DNA of 64,000 nucleotides from Auanema rhodensis (GCA_964057225.1 OZ059896.1:13376501-13440500), one strand, 5' to 3'; positions 11,667 through 24,380 are shown, counted from the stretch's first letter. Notes: a model not told the origin generated them from the sequence alone. Numbers and translations: made by a program.

Positions 11667-14600
11667 TTAATCGTCATCATTTTCTAACGGTACAAAAGAT
11701 TCACGATCACTAGCTACTTTCCCCAGCTTGTTTGACCCAAAGAGCTTCCTTTTTCCTTTAGAAAACATAACACGGTCCTACGAATACTAATCATTAAGTT
11801 GCCATTCTGTTCTACTTACCTCTTCTTCTTCATCTTCATCTTCAATTCCACAAGTTTCAGCTTCTGGCAATTCACCATTTCTTGATTCTATTAAACGAGT
11901 GTATCGATATTCCAATCTGAAACAAACTTGAATTCCCGGCGAAACTTCGAATCATACCTTCTATTTCTTTTATAGATAGATACCAAAGTCATGCTTAATA
12001 TTATCAAAAGAATAACTGCAAAAACAATTAGGAATTTCTCTCCTTTGCTTAATACAGAGCATTCTTCTTCGTGAGACTGTGCTTCTTTGCCTGATAGTAC
12101 ACAGTGTCTGAAAGGAAAACATAAATTTTAATATAATTAGTTATTGAAACTAACTTTTCGGGAATAAAATGAATTACTTGTTTACCGTGCACACATTCTC
12201 CTTTAATTTTTTGATAACTGCCAGAACTACAAACTGGACATCCCTGCAATAAAGACAATTTTGTGAAATCTCCTCAACCTTTACATTAAATATAATAGCT
12301 GAGAATAAAAATTAAAGTCGGAAATCTTAATTCAAAAATTAAATTGAAGACAATAATTTACCTGAGAAGATTCTATTATAACATGAAAGAGGCAACCGTC
12401 ACATGTACCATCAGGACAAGTATGTGGTAAACGAGCCTATAAAGAATAACCTAGTGAAAAAAAAAGAGATGAAATGTTAACATTTAGAGTTTTCTGAGTT
12501 GGAGAACATCTTACAGTAACTACAAGAATATTGCCTTGAGGGCACATTTCGGTAGTTCCCCCAACAGGTTCAAACCAGAAATGTGTATCAAGAGGACGAC
12601 TAGTATTATCAATTCCATCTAAAAACGAATATTAATTAAATAAATTTCAAAATATTCACCATATTCCAATAACTGATCAGTCAGTATCCAACCATTTCTT
12701 CTTCTATTTGCTGATATTTCTTCTAAACGACTAGCCAAACTAAAAAATTGAAATTAAAACGAAAATTTGAAATCGACACGAACAGTAATGGTGACACATA
12801 AGCTATGGATGTTTTATTTCCAGATGTTTCAGGTAAAACGGTCAAACGACATCCCGCTCCTTCAACAGATTCATTCACCTAAATATCATTGAAAATGAGT
12901 TTAAGCGAACGTGTACAATGATACCTGATCATACAGAGGCATAATACCATCAAAAGCTACAGTACATTGTACCGTTTCCTTATTGAAAATACTAATATTG
13001 AATGAATGATAATAGGAAATCCCTTCTCGGGCAAATACTTTTACACCATGGACTACAAAAGTTCTGAAAATGTATATGTTGCTACTCAATATTCAATATG
13101 AGGCACACTTATTTAGCCATGATGAAAAATCATAGTTTAAATTCTTCTTTCCGTTGTAAATCTCAACATGGCCATCTGTGGAACAACTTATACGATCGGT
13201 TGATCGCAAATTATTTCCGCAAGGAATACATACATTGCCACCATTTGAATAAGATGTATTAACTATCTGATTTTCAGGACAATTTACACAAATATGTCGC
13301 TAAAAACAAAATATAATTCAATTTTCTGGAGTTATAGTTTACCGACGGATCCATGTAATGTCCTGTTGGACATGGAATACATCGACCATTCTGTTTACCC
13401 TTTGGACACGGTAAACATTCTGTTGCACCACCACCTTGCTTTCCATTTTTTTCTCCAATATTAGTGATATTAATTGACAAAATTCTAGCAGAATCAAATG
13501 GATTATCATCTCCCATCGGAGCACCACTACGAACAAAAGCTATCTATACCAATTCAATCAATACTTGCAAATTCTAAAATTCACTTACTAGAAATCGTGT
13601 TGGATTAGCTTTAAGAATAGCATGAGACCAAACTCTTTGGGGCTGTGTTCCATTGAAGGAAGCTAATAGCTTAGTATATGAATAATTTTTTTTAGTCGTT
13701 GAAGCGTCCTTAGTAGTTATATGTTAAAGGTTAAACGAAACGAATAACTTACCTCAAAAAAGTACAGCACACAAGAGCTGTCAGCACAAGATGTTTCAAA
13801 CACTACGGTAAATTGAGCAATGGGAGCTCGCAAAACAAAAAACTCATTAGGCGGATTACTCGGAGCATTGAATCCTGTAAAATATTTTGAAAATCTAATT
13901 AGTCTGATGAAATGCTTGAATAGCTTCAACATTATCTACAACCTTCTGGGACATCAATAATCAATTCTAATGCTATTCCTTTTTGCAGAGATGGTGCAGA
14001 TATGAGCATAGATCCCGATGGTAGCCAAGCTTCACCAATATTACAACTGTATAAGACTTCTACAATTACAAATTTATACCAAAAAACGGAAATAAATAAC
14101 CACCTTCGTTAATATATTCGCATCTCGTTGATAAATAAGAAGGAAGTTCTTCCCATTGAACGAACTGATATCCGTAATTAGGCATTGTTTCAGCAGCACA
14201 TTCCTTACACTCTATTTTTAGAGAAATTAAAATTAATAAGTTATTGTAAAATTACCGTTGCCGTCTGAGTAGAATCCTGTCAAGCAAAACACACATTTTC
14301 CTTTTGAATCTTTGCCCATGCCCGGATTACATTTTGGACATGGCCTAGACGGGCTAACTGGTGGAGGCTTAATTAAGTATCAAATTCAAAAGATATAGCG
14401 AGTAAGCAAACTTTAATCGATGAAGGCAAATCTTCTCTACATATCTCCGGCTGAACTTTTTTATAAATAGTACGGGTAGTTCCATTGCTGCATGGCTCAG
14501 TTACGGGGTAGTAATCTTTTAAACTACAAGGAGGTCTATCTATACATTTATCGGACTTGGGGCCTAATTTGTAAAGAAAGCTTAATTATATTGCTTTTAT

Positions 14601-16440
14601 AAGATAACCTGAGTATTGTGATTCAGGACAGCGCCCACAAGTAGCTGATCCTTTGGTGGAAAAGAAGCCAGGGTTACAAGAAATACATTCAGCAGCCCCG
14701 AAATCAGAAAATGTCCCCGCTGGGCATGATGTACATTCACGAGTAAAGGCAAGGCCTTGAAAAATATTTTGACTGATTTTATCATTAAAAAATATGACTT
14801 ACCCACTACATCGATATGTGAAATACGTAAAGGTTCAGATGTTCTCAAATATCCACTATTTCTATAAGAAACTGTCCAACTAATAACATTGGAGCCTTAA
14901 CGAAGGTTTAACTAATGTAAAATAAATTAGAAGAAAACCTGATCGCAACTCAATACGTCTTCGTTTCCAATCACTGTTAGATGAAACCTGTTCGTTGCCC
15001 GTATTAGCTTTTGATGAATATTTATTTATCATAGATTGAAATGCTTCACTGAAAAATAATTTTCATTTTCCAAAATTTTTTGTTAAAGTATTATCATGTT
15101 TATTAACAAACTCACTTATAGCTTTGACATTGCTGATTACGTGCTTCGACTTGTAATGAAAATGATTCTCGATTATGTTTTGGCATACGAAAACCAAACT
15201 CTGCATAACCAGGTCGAACAAGGTTAGCAGAGAAAGATAGACGAGATATGCAAGGTGTAGCTATATATAATAACTCTCCATCTTTTAGTATCCATCCCGT
15301 TCTGAAAATAATATTGTTAACACGAAATAGAATATGTACAAACTCAGGAGGGCATTTCTGAGCCTTTTTTGACGCTAGGTCATCAGATATGATATCAGAA
15401 TCAGTGTCAAAGTTCTCGATGGAAAACCCGTGAGGTAAGTCAACAAACTCTTCGAAACGAATACCTCCACCAAGACTATAACTGCCTAAAACCTTCATTT
15501 TAAACCTGAAGCTTATTTGCTACATTTAGCATATATTTGATTAGTTAATGCGCAATATTACATTAATAGATTTTAACTGAATTTATATTTTATTTAGCTC
15601 ACCCGCTGAACATGATCGACATTTCTGTGTCTCTACATCCAAATAATTTCCAGGCGCACAAGAAAACGCTGAAAATATTGTTTTTTCATTAGCATCTCTC
15701 AATTTTCTTTAAACGCCATTCAACATACTGCAATTAATTCCTGTTTGAGGTAATGGAAGATTGTCACAGCTACGTCCCTCCCGGGGAACTGCTACTCTCC
15801 ATCGTTGACCTTTATCGTTACATTCAGTATATTCAAATTTGTAGTCTGTTGATGAACAATATTCAGAAGAAACAGAATAAGTTATAGAAATAAGAAACAA
15901 CCTGAAATGGGCATTTTTATTGATTTTCAATTCTTAATTTTATAATAGAATTTATTCACATACACTACAGGAAATAATTAAGATATGTAGAAATCAATAC
16001 ATTTCACTAAGTCATTTATTTTCTTTAATTATTCCAACTAAATTCATATTTTTTCTTTCTTAGTATTCTTTTTCAATAATAGGATTAAGTTCCATAATTG
16101 CTTTCAAATATTAATAAAGATGCACCAATGCGTCCACTTTTCGATTTTATATTTAAATTAATCCCTTTGTATATACTGCTCTACCAATATTTCGCTCAAC
16201 TGCAAGGATTTTAAAAAAATGTTACGACCGCATTTTATATTACACGTGTGTCATCCACAGTTCAACTTGATAGCAGTAATACAAAAGTGAGTTTAGAAAA
16301 TTAAATTATATTTACGAGATAATTGCATATTAATAATGTGTGGAATACTTAGAATAGTTTAGTTATTGTAAAAAGAGGTATATTGATGCAGCTTAATTTG
16401 ATTATAAGAAGTACGAACTCACCAAAGCATGATTAGTATT
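11667..16440 (-). CDS. ELAPOR1/2 (EIG121/KIAA1324) family transmembrane receptor-like protein
   Basis: Twenty-five exons sum to 2,988 nt, predicting 995 aa, close to the roughly 1,000 aa of human ELAPOR1. The family is a type I membrane protein of the endosome/lysosome and trans-Golgi system linked to autophagy and cell survival. Recognisable features: a signal peptide MLWLFLISI, the family N-terminal block FEYTEC...WRVAVP, repeated cysteine-rich modules (CPAGTFSDFG, CPTGHYMDP, CPDGTCDGC), a late transmembrane helix (FLIVFAVILLIILSMTLVSIY, about residue 910) and an acidic-basic cytosolic tail ending FVPLENDDD. The first coding exon is tiny (16440-16433, ATG CTT TG), joined over a 531-base intron to 15901. 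A start at 15930 inside that intron would also be open, but it ignores a good TTTCAG acceptor. The gene is divergent from the ENPP-like gene, 270 bp between start codons. Confidence 0.92.
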
Positions 16441-16710
16441 TTTCGGTGCTAACAGATTAAAGCTTGAAGATTTATAATAAATACCAGAAGGATAATGCTA
16501 GCATCTGTGGATACTGAATTGTGTGAGTGTGTGATGTGTGTCGTTGTCTGGCTCAAGCCATTTATGCATGCTTCTTGCCTTTGGCATCAATATTCTGCTG
16601 CCATGTACCCTCTGCGTGTCTGAAGAGGGTATTGAGCAGAACCATGCATTACTTTATAAATTAAGCTTTCATGGTACGCGTCAGGGTTTCAAATTTCAGC
16701 ATATAATAGC
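16441..16710. promoter_or_regulatory. Shared divergent promoter region (ELAPOR-like / ENPP-like)
   Basis: Only 270 bp separates the two start codons, so both promoters must overlap here or trans-splicing trims long outrons. A TG-rich tract (about 16521-16548) is the only conspicuous element. No TATA box was identified. Confidence 0.4.
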
Positions 16711-18806
16711 ATGCAGAATGTGTTGTTTGTAATTATATCACTCATTCTATCAGCATTGTCAATCAATGCTACTCCAAATCTGCTCTTGATATCACTCGAT
16801 GGATTCCGTGCAGATTTGCTTAATGAAACACTGGTAATTTACTGTATTAAAAATTTTATGTGAATTTTAAATGAAGGTCCCAAATATATATGAATGGGCG
16901 ACACAATCTGCTTGGTTTACTAAAGGATCTGAATCAACATATATATCCTTTACAGCTCCAAATCATATGAGCATAGCAACAGGTTCCAAAACAATCATGA
17001 TTAGTGTTGATAATGCTGCTTTTCCTTTAGGTCTTTATCAAGAAAGCCATGGTATTTTGTCAAATTATTTCTATGACACTAGAACAAAACATTTGTAAGA
17101 GTTACATGTATATGTTACTGTGTGCTTACATGTGATACTTATAGCTTTGATTATTTTAATTATACGAAAGTACCTGGGATTGTAAATTCTTCTTTGGATA
17201 CTTATTGGTTTAATGGAGAACCGATTTGGTTAACAAATGAGAGGTATTAAGAAAACACTTGAATACCTAAAAATTCTATGCTAGAGGAGGTTCTTCTCGA
17301 AGTTCCGCTGTTTTTTACTGGCCAATGAGTGAAGCTGCTTTTTCTAGTCCTCCACACCACCCTACTATGCAAAAGTTGGTATACTCTATCAGAATTTATT
17401 TATATTTGAACATAAAGAACCTGGTCGGGATATCGGAATTTCTCTGAACATCTTGAAGACGTCGACAATATCATTGACTTATTCTTAAAGAAATCAGAAC
17501 CATCGAACTTTGTTTCATGGTAAGATAGATAGTATTTTTCTGTAATAGTTGTTTTTAGGTATATTGCTGAACCGGATCACACTTTACATGAAAATGGCTT
17601 CACAAATGGTGCTTTGAAACAGACGCTAGCAGATTTGGACAAAGTTTTTGCTTATTTACTGGATAAGCTGAAAAAGAATTCTTTAGACAATATTGTCAAT
17701 GTGATTTTAACTGCAGATCACGGGCATGCTGAGGTTGTTTGTCGGGTCTATTATTATTTTAGATTATACATCTATAGATAAAAGACTACAAACATATCAT
17801 GTGCCTAAAGGATTATTTAAACGACACTGGATATAAATTAACGGATCATATGATATATCCCAAAGATGAAGCTCAAGCTGAAGAAATATTTCAAACTCTC
17901 AGTAAAGCTATCAAGGAAAATAATATTGGCGTCAAAGTTCATAGAAAAAATGTAAGAATGATATTAATTTATTTCTAACTTCTAGATTATAGGATTTTCC
18001 TGGTAGTTTCAATTACAAAAATTCCGATCGCGTCGGTAGTATCATATTGGAACCTCTCGTTGGATTTTCAATTTCTTTTTCTTGTTCTGCAAAAGAATTA
18101 GAAAAGTTTGTTCTATTAGTAATTCTTGCCAAACTTGCAAATTTAAGAACATATGGACCGAATGGTATTAAAAAGTTCAATTCTTCTACTCATGGTATGG
18201 ATCCATCTAATCCAGAAATGAGAGCCATTCTAGTAATGAGTGGTCCTGCTTTTGCTAAACATGTTCAAGTAAGATGTCTAAAATATATTTGTTGTTATTG
18301 AGAAAAGTTTAGTTTGATAACATTCCGAAAAACGTCGATTTGTATCCATTAATGTGTCACATTTTGAACATAACAGCAGCTCCCAATAATGGTAGCCTTT
18401 CAATTGTTAGCAAAGCTCTTCTAGCTACTAATGTGGTTCAAAACCGCGGAATTCATTTCAATGTAGTTACCGTACGTTTTACTGATCAAATTATTTTTAT
18501 TCTAAAGTTAATTTTCAGGATAACATCGGATTTTTTATTTTTATTGTCCCCCCTACTTGTCTTGTTCTTGCCTTCTTGGCGTATGGCTGCAAGCATACCA
18601 TTCTGAAGGACGATCCACAATGGGCAAGAAGTATGGGGGGATATCGACCATTGTTCACGGATAATTCTGGGGTTAGCTTTTCTGCTTCTGAACGTAAATA
18701 CATATCGAATATATTTCAGAACATAAACAGTGCTGAAGCGGGTACTGAAGCTGTTACAATGTCCGGGTTATTAAAACATGATTATTCGAGTGATGATGAG
18801 TTATAA
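16711..18806 (+). CDS. ENPP-family type I phosphodiesterase/nucleotide pyrophosphatase
   Basis: Twelve exons (1,614 nt, 537 aa) with all phases consistent. After a signal peptide (VLFVIISLILSALS) comes the metal-binding Asp in SLDGFRADLL, then the nucleophile segment FTAPNHMSIATG, whose Thr aligns with the catalytic Thr of ENPP enzymes. The family LYQESHGI motif is next. Further metal ligands follow in AEPDHTLHENG and TADHGHAE, and in STHGMDPSNPEM near the C terminus. LMCHILNI with APNNGSL matches the end of ENPP catalytic domains. A hydrophobic helix (GFFIFIVPPTCLVLAFLAYG) and a cytosolic tail end the protein, so it is a type I ecto-enzyme like ENPP4/5. All zinc ligands appear present, so I expect activity on extracellular phosphodiester or nucleotide substrates. 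The substrate cannot be read from sequence. METTL13 follows after 182 bp. Confidence 0.92.
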
Positions 18807-18988
18807 GTTTCATAAATATGCAGAGAATTGTTGATCAATTACATTTTTATTTTGTTATTTATTATTTTATCTTTTTAAAAATCTGAATGGCATAAATGAT
18901 TCGTCTCTATTTTTTCAAGTATATTTTTTGTTGGCTTTCTCATATATACCACAAATTTTATAAAATCATTTGCTCAAGTCATTATTAG

Positions 18989-21637
18989 ATGAATCTTCTG
19001 CCAAAAAAATCTGGAGATTTTGCTGATCCCACCTATTGGAAAAACTTTTTTGCTAAGAGAGATACACCTTTTGAATGGTTTGTTAGATTTAACTAACTAT
19101 TCAACTTAGAATTTTATTATGCAGGTATGGTGGGTATTCAGATTTAGGCGAATATATTGAGCAGCATATCAAACGCCAAGATACTATACTTCAGCTAGGT
19201 TGTGGAAATTCAACTCTAGCTTCTGATGTAAGTTGAATTGCATAATCAAATTTTAACTTTTGTTTAGTTGTATGATGTTGGCTACAAAAATATTCATAGT
19301 ATCGATACAGATGACAGAGTAATAGAACAGCAGAAGATGAAAAATAGGGAACGAAGCTCTTTAACGTTTGCTAAAGACGATGCTACTTCTGTTTGCCGAA
19401 TGTTTGATACTCCAAACTTATTTATACTTTTCAGCTTTCTGCTAGTAATGAGTCATATACAGCTTGTGTTGATAAAGGTACTTTGGATGCTCTACTTCCA
19501 CCTTCGGCTTCTCTTGAACAAGAAGCTCTTGTACGGAATATGTTCAAAGAAGTTGACCGTGTTCTAAAGCCAAGTAATTTATTCGATTAAAACAATTAAT
19601 TAATTTTTTTTTCTAGACGGACGCTATGTTATTATAACTTTGGCTCAACCTCATCTCTTGAAGTTGTGGACTGAACATTTCAAAGAAGGGTTAATCTCAT
19701 GTTTTATATGTGTTATTAAACAATTTTTTTAGAAATAGATATATAATGAGAGTTTACGAGTTTCCAACAACTGTATGTTCTTTCCCAATGCCTGTATTCT
19801 TTTTTGTAGCATCAAAACTTCCAAAAGAAATGCCTTTTGCAATGGTTTGTCAAAATATGTGGTAGTGTAGTTTTGTTCTACAATTTTTAGCCAATGGAAC
19901 TGTGGAGAGCTAAATATTCCAACCCAGAAAGGTTCAAAGATAACAGCGGACTTCTGGATGCTGTTTGTGCTCAACAAGAACTTAGCAGATTCGTCCACCA
20001 CTGTTCAAAGTATCAACTCATAATATTCTTTGTAATAATTCCTTTTCTTTCTAGTAAACTCACGTCTGACGTTTACATTAATTTGAATGGAAAGACTGGG
20101 CCTCGATACATGATCCGAATATGTGATGATCCAAACGTTAAAGAAATTAAAACATTAACAGCATTTGTTGTGCCTATTGGAAGGTTTGTTGAAACTTTTG
20201 GATATGAAACAATTTTGTTTCAGAGATCATGAATGGATTTTCGTTTCTGACAGAGGGAGACAAGAAGTTCGAAAGCAAGTCAATAAGGTTTGTATCTTTT
20301 TTTCCTCATAATAATCGTGATTTGATCGTAGGATCGAGTTCTCTTTGTGTATTTGTATCGTGATAATACTTATGATTCAATGGAAGCTGTTAAAGATGAG
20401 TTAGCGAATTTTGTATGTCGTTTCCGTCCAAAAGATCATAATGTTCAGGTATTTCTAATACGGATATAAATTTTCAGCTCTCATTTGTAGATTGAATTTG
20501 TAACTATGGGGGACACTGATGTTAGTACGCGTGTAGCATCTGGATCATCCGATATTAATGGTGATTGGGTTGTTGAAGATGTGAATATTGGAAACGACGT
20601 CTATCGTCGACTAGTATTTTTGAACAGTCAAAATCTAATTCAGTCAGAAGCTGTCATGAAAAGTAAGATAAAAATAGGTATATACCTCTATTTTTTTACT
20701 TAGAGGGTAAAAAGGGAAAACTTGTTATTGATTTGGATACTCTTACTTGTGATCATCATAATCAAATGCTCTGTGCCTTATCTTTGATGAATCCGAATCC
20801 TTTGGAGTCTGTCAACACTGCTGAGCTCAATGTAACTTGTTTTTTAAAAAAATTATTTAAATTTCTAGCCTATTTCTAGTTTGCAGTTCTGGGTCTTGGA
20901 GGAGGACTTCTAACAACTTTCCTTCTACGCAATTTCCCACAAGTAATCAAATCTTCAATTTATTTATTAATGTTTATTTATAGAGTAAGGTTACGGGTGT
21001 TGATTTAGATCCAGCAGTTGTTAAAGTAGCTAAAGAACAGTTTTCTTTACCTCATTCTGATAAACGTCTTACGGTTAAAGTGGGTGATGCCATCGAATAT
21101 CTGCAGGAAATTTCAGACAACTGTAGTTCATATAGCAGCGTATTTAATAATAATCCTAAACTTCCAGCTACACCAGATAAATTAGATGTTTTATTCGTTG
21201 ATGTCGCTGGTGCGATGCATGATGATGGTTTGAGTTGTCCTCCAGCCTGCTTCCTTGAAGAAAATGTATTAGAAAATATGAAGAAATCTCTTAAACCTGA
21301 TGGTAATGCGTACCCAGTGTCATGAAATCATAACTTGTTGTTCCAGGTTTATTAGCCCTGAACGTTGTTACCCGTGATTTAGTGAAGTTGGAGAGTATTA
21401 GAAGAAAACTTTTAGAATCCTTTCCTTGTTTATATTCATTGCAGTTTGATATTGATGTTAATCAGGTTAGTAAAAACTGAATATTTCTTTTCGACTATGT
21501 TTTCTTCGCAGGTTTTGATTGGATTTAAGTCGGAACGGTCAATAAATTTGAAAGGAATTGTGAAAAATCTTCCGAATAATTTGTCTTGGGTGCAAGATCT
21601 TGCTCAATCAATTCTAAAAATGAAGCAAGTAGTATAA
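18989..21637 (+). CDS. METTL13-like double methyltransferase (eEF1A)
   Basis: Sixteen exons, 1,995 nt, 664 aa (human METTL13 is about 700). The N-terminal methyltransferase has the family opening PTYWKNFFAKRDTPFEWY, the SAM-binding LQLGCGNS and the characteristic CVDKGTLDALL. A second, spermidine-synthase-like domain has VLGLGGGLLTTFL and VTGVDLDPAVVKVA. In human METTL13 the first domain methylates eEF1A Lys55 and the second its N terminus; the same cytosolic role is inferred. The start ATG at 18989 is directly preceded by TTAG, an acceptor consistent with trans-splicing, 182 bp after the ENPP stop. A GT...AG stretch at 19773-19809 looks like an intron but is coding: reading through gives the conserved PMPVFFFV, and removal would shift frame. 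Confidence 0.93.
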
Positions 21638-22586
21638 GATTTCTAAAGGTTTTGTAAAGTTGTGGTCAGTATGTTGTTATCTTTCATTCGTTGAATCATT
21701 GTTTTTTCTTGTTGTTTTGTTGGTTATTAAATTTTAGCAGTTATATTTCTTCTTCTTTCATTGGGAACCAAGTAAATTAATTCGTAATCAGTTAGCTCTT
21801 CAGATTAACTACAAAGTCCATCACCCACTCTCTTCTCAAATATTCTAGTTTTCCTAGTTTTTATACTTTTTTACTCAACCATCGTTTAATGTTTATCTAT
21901 CTCTAGATGTTTAACCTATGCGGGAAGAAAAGTTTTTTTGAGTTAAAGTACAAAGCGTGATCTTTTAGAAGCTTTCTCGTTGAATAGAAATAGCTATTCA
22001 CTAGGAAAAAGCGATAAAAAACCAGTACGAATACAAACATTCTCTTAAAAGTTTCCATAGTAACAAGGTCTCCTTCTATTTTAATCTTTTCATACGGTTA
22101 TCACTTATCACATTATTCATATTATACTTTGTAAATAGGATGAGTAAGCAAAGAGGTGTTCAAGAATTTCTTCTATTATGTGAATTTTGCGAAGGCGCGG
22201 TCCTAAAACCGGTTAGTTGGAAGCCATCTAAAAGGGACAAACGGTCCCAGGCGGGGCGTTGTCCTAATCATTCAATCAGTGTGTGCCTAGGATACAGGCA
22301 TGTTTATTCCGAAGTTTCATGAATTTTCTTCAAGTAAGAATATTCCAAATTGAAATTTCGTTAGAATATTCAGCCATTTTCTTTCTGAAAAAAAAACGTG
22401 AACATTCTATAATTCTTGTTTCGTAATGCAATTGAGCGTATAGTTTTTCTTCTTCGTATTCTATTTGTATTGCTTCATCGACGTACTGCTAGGAAAGGTA
22501 TAAAGCAGATAGTCGATTAAGTTTCAAACATTGATATATTGTTTCTAAGTAGTATGCATTGTCTTAAAATTCTTATTTTAGCAGGT
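21638..22586. other. Gap between METTL13-like and IPP-5-like genes
   Basis: It holds the 3' UTR of the methyltransferase gene and the 5' region of the phosphatase-like gene. Most of it is AT-rich. A clearly GC-richer island at about 22138-22322 is listed separately. A TTTTAGCAG acceptor lies two bases before the next ATG. Confidence 0.5.
22138..22322 (+). other. GC-rich island: possible small ORF (60 aa) or structured RNA
   Basis: The island contrasts with AT-rich flanks. It contains an open frame from ATG 22140 to TGA 22322 (begins MSKQRGVQEF, Cys-containing, no family recognised). It also holds a perfect hairpin GGGAC-AAACG-GTCCC at 22234-22248 and the palindrome AACCGGTT nearby. No tRNA or spliced-leader RNA signature was found. 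Whether it is coding, an unannotated 5' exon or an ncRNA is open. Confidence 0.3.
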
Positions 22587-24380
22587 ATGGCTGATTATAT
22601 AAAGCAAGTAGCCATTTCTGGAGATCTTACTGAGATTGGAGAAAAGGTGAGTCCACTTATTCTATTATTTTTAATATATGGTCTAAACCCTAGGACGATT
22701 TACTAAGAGCTTGGTGTAAGCAAGTAGCCAAAGAAATCTGGGAACAGAAACCAGAATTTGCATGTGTACACGTCCAAGGCCTTCTGAATAGTCGGGATCC
22801 AGATTACACTGCCAGAGTAATTTCAGGAGGGTTAGTGTTCATAATTGAAATATTTGTAATAATCATTTTCTTAAATATTGATTTTCAGAATTATTGACGA
22901 TCCAGAAATATATCGCCAGTTTGAATCATCCAGAGCATACTTTGATACTCGCCTAACAGTATAAATTTAGCGAATAACAACATAAATATCAATTTTTAGG
23001 GATTGGGATCTCTATACCTATTCAAAAATCGTTTGGATGTTCAATATTTTGACAGATTTTCCAATACGGGATATCATTCTGTAGCTATAGGGCATGTTCA
23101 TTGCATAGGTAATAATGAATTCAAAAACAATTTATATCTACTTAATGCATTTGCAATTAATCAAAAATTGAAAATGAAAATAGAAAAAATTACAAAAAAT
23201 TATGTTTAAAAAGACAAAAGAAGTTCATCAATTTGTTTTAGGTGATCGGGAATGTGAAGGTTTCCTACAAAGTACATTCAATCAAAATTATAGCTTTAAA
23301 AAAGATTTTTATGTAGGTTTTCATCGCATCTTTAATAAATTTCTCATGAAATCTTATATTATAGCATGATGACGGATCTAGAGATATTGAGCTACAACGA
23401 ACTGGATTCCTCCTTGCTCGTTTTAGAATATATTCCAAAGAGATCACCTTCATAAACATTAACTTACACTCTGTACCATTTGAAGATGTTAATGAAATTG
23501 TTGAGCAACCTAAAATAACTAAAGCAGCTCAAACTCGGGAAAAACAAATTGATTTATTATTGAAAGAGTAAGTCAAAATATTTTGTATTTCATTGGAAAT
23601 AATATGTTCCAGGCTAGATGAAGAAGGTTTAAGAAACGATGCCATTCTCGTTGCAGGAGCGTTCAACGCTCAATTGCATGAAACAGAACTTCTTCAAGTT
23701 TGATATTTAAGTAAATGTAAAAGCCTACTATAATCAATTATTTCAGCATTTAGCTAAAACGCAAAGAGTTTCTACTGTAGAACAAAAGGATGAACAAGGT
23801 AAAATTGAAAGAATCGAACACATTGATAGACATGGAAGAGTACGAAATATATCTTATAAAAGAGTAAAACTTCGATTTTAGAATGTAACCACTGTTCAAA
23901 AGAGTTGCTTCGACCTTCATTCTATCCACGATTGGTTCTTCCGATTGGGTCGAGGACAGATGGCTAAACGGTATTTGAATCCAACGGTTTAAAAAAACAC
24001 TTCTTGTAGGTATAATGGTGAAATGGCTTCAGTAGCATTCAAAGGTCAGCTCAAAGAAGAGAGCGTCTTTTTCCAGGTTTCATGATAACTTTATTCATTA
24101 TCTGAACTATTATTTACAGCCTTCTAGGTCTTACGAAACGACAGACGGTAAAGAAGAATTCATGAGAAGATTATGTCCTGCTTGGGCTGATCGCATCTTG
24201 TACAATGAGGTTATGGACAAACTATTCAGACATGTAATAAACAAATCGAAACTAGTTATTATTTAAATAATTTAGGATTCATTCTGTGCCTCCGGACTAT
24301 ATTACGGTCTAGTAGCTGAAGATGTTTGTGTTGGACCTAATAAGCCTGTTGCCTTGCATTCAACAATCTGCCTTAAATAA
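22587..24380 (+). CDS. Divergent INPP5A/IPP-5-like protein, predicted inactive 5-phosphatase
   Basis: Twelve exons, 1,203 nt, 400 aa. Co-linear with type I inositol-polyphosphate 5-phosphatase (INPP5A; C. elegans IPP-5), which removes the 5-phosphate of IP3 and IP4. The fold landmarks are kept: GLGSLYLFKN, a FININLHS strand, CPAWADRILY, and a C-terminal VCVGPNKPV. Nearly every catalytic motif is altered, however. The N-terminal Asn motif reads ISGDLT, the metal-binding Glu segment reads HVQGLL, GDFN became GAFN, WCDR became WADR, and the final DHKPV became PNKPV. The protein ends in ICLK, without the CAAX box of INPP5A. I infer a pseudophosphatase that may still bind partners or inositol phosphates. 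The start was chosen because the ATG follows a TTTTAGCAG acceptor by two bases. It is convergent with TACC-like A, 108 bp between stops. Confidence 0.85.

Noticed and set aside
22200-22300. tRNA-like GGTTAGTTGG string
   Set aside because: No TPsiC-like box, no acceptor stem and no cloverleaf.
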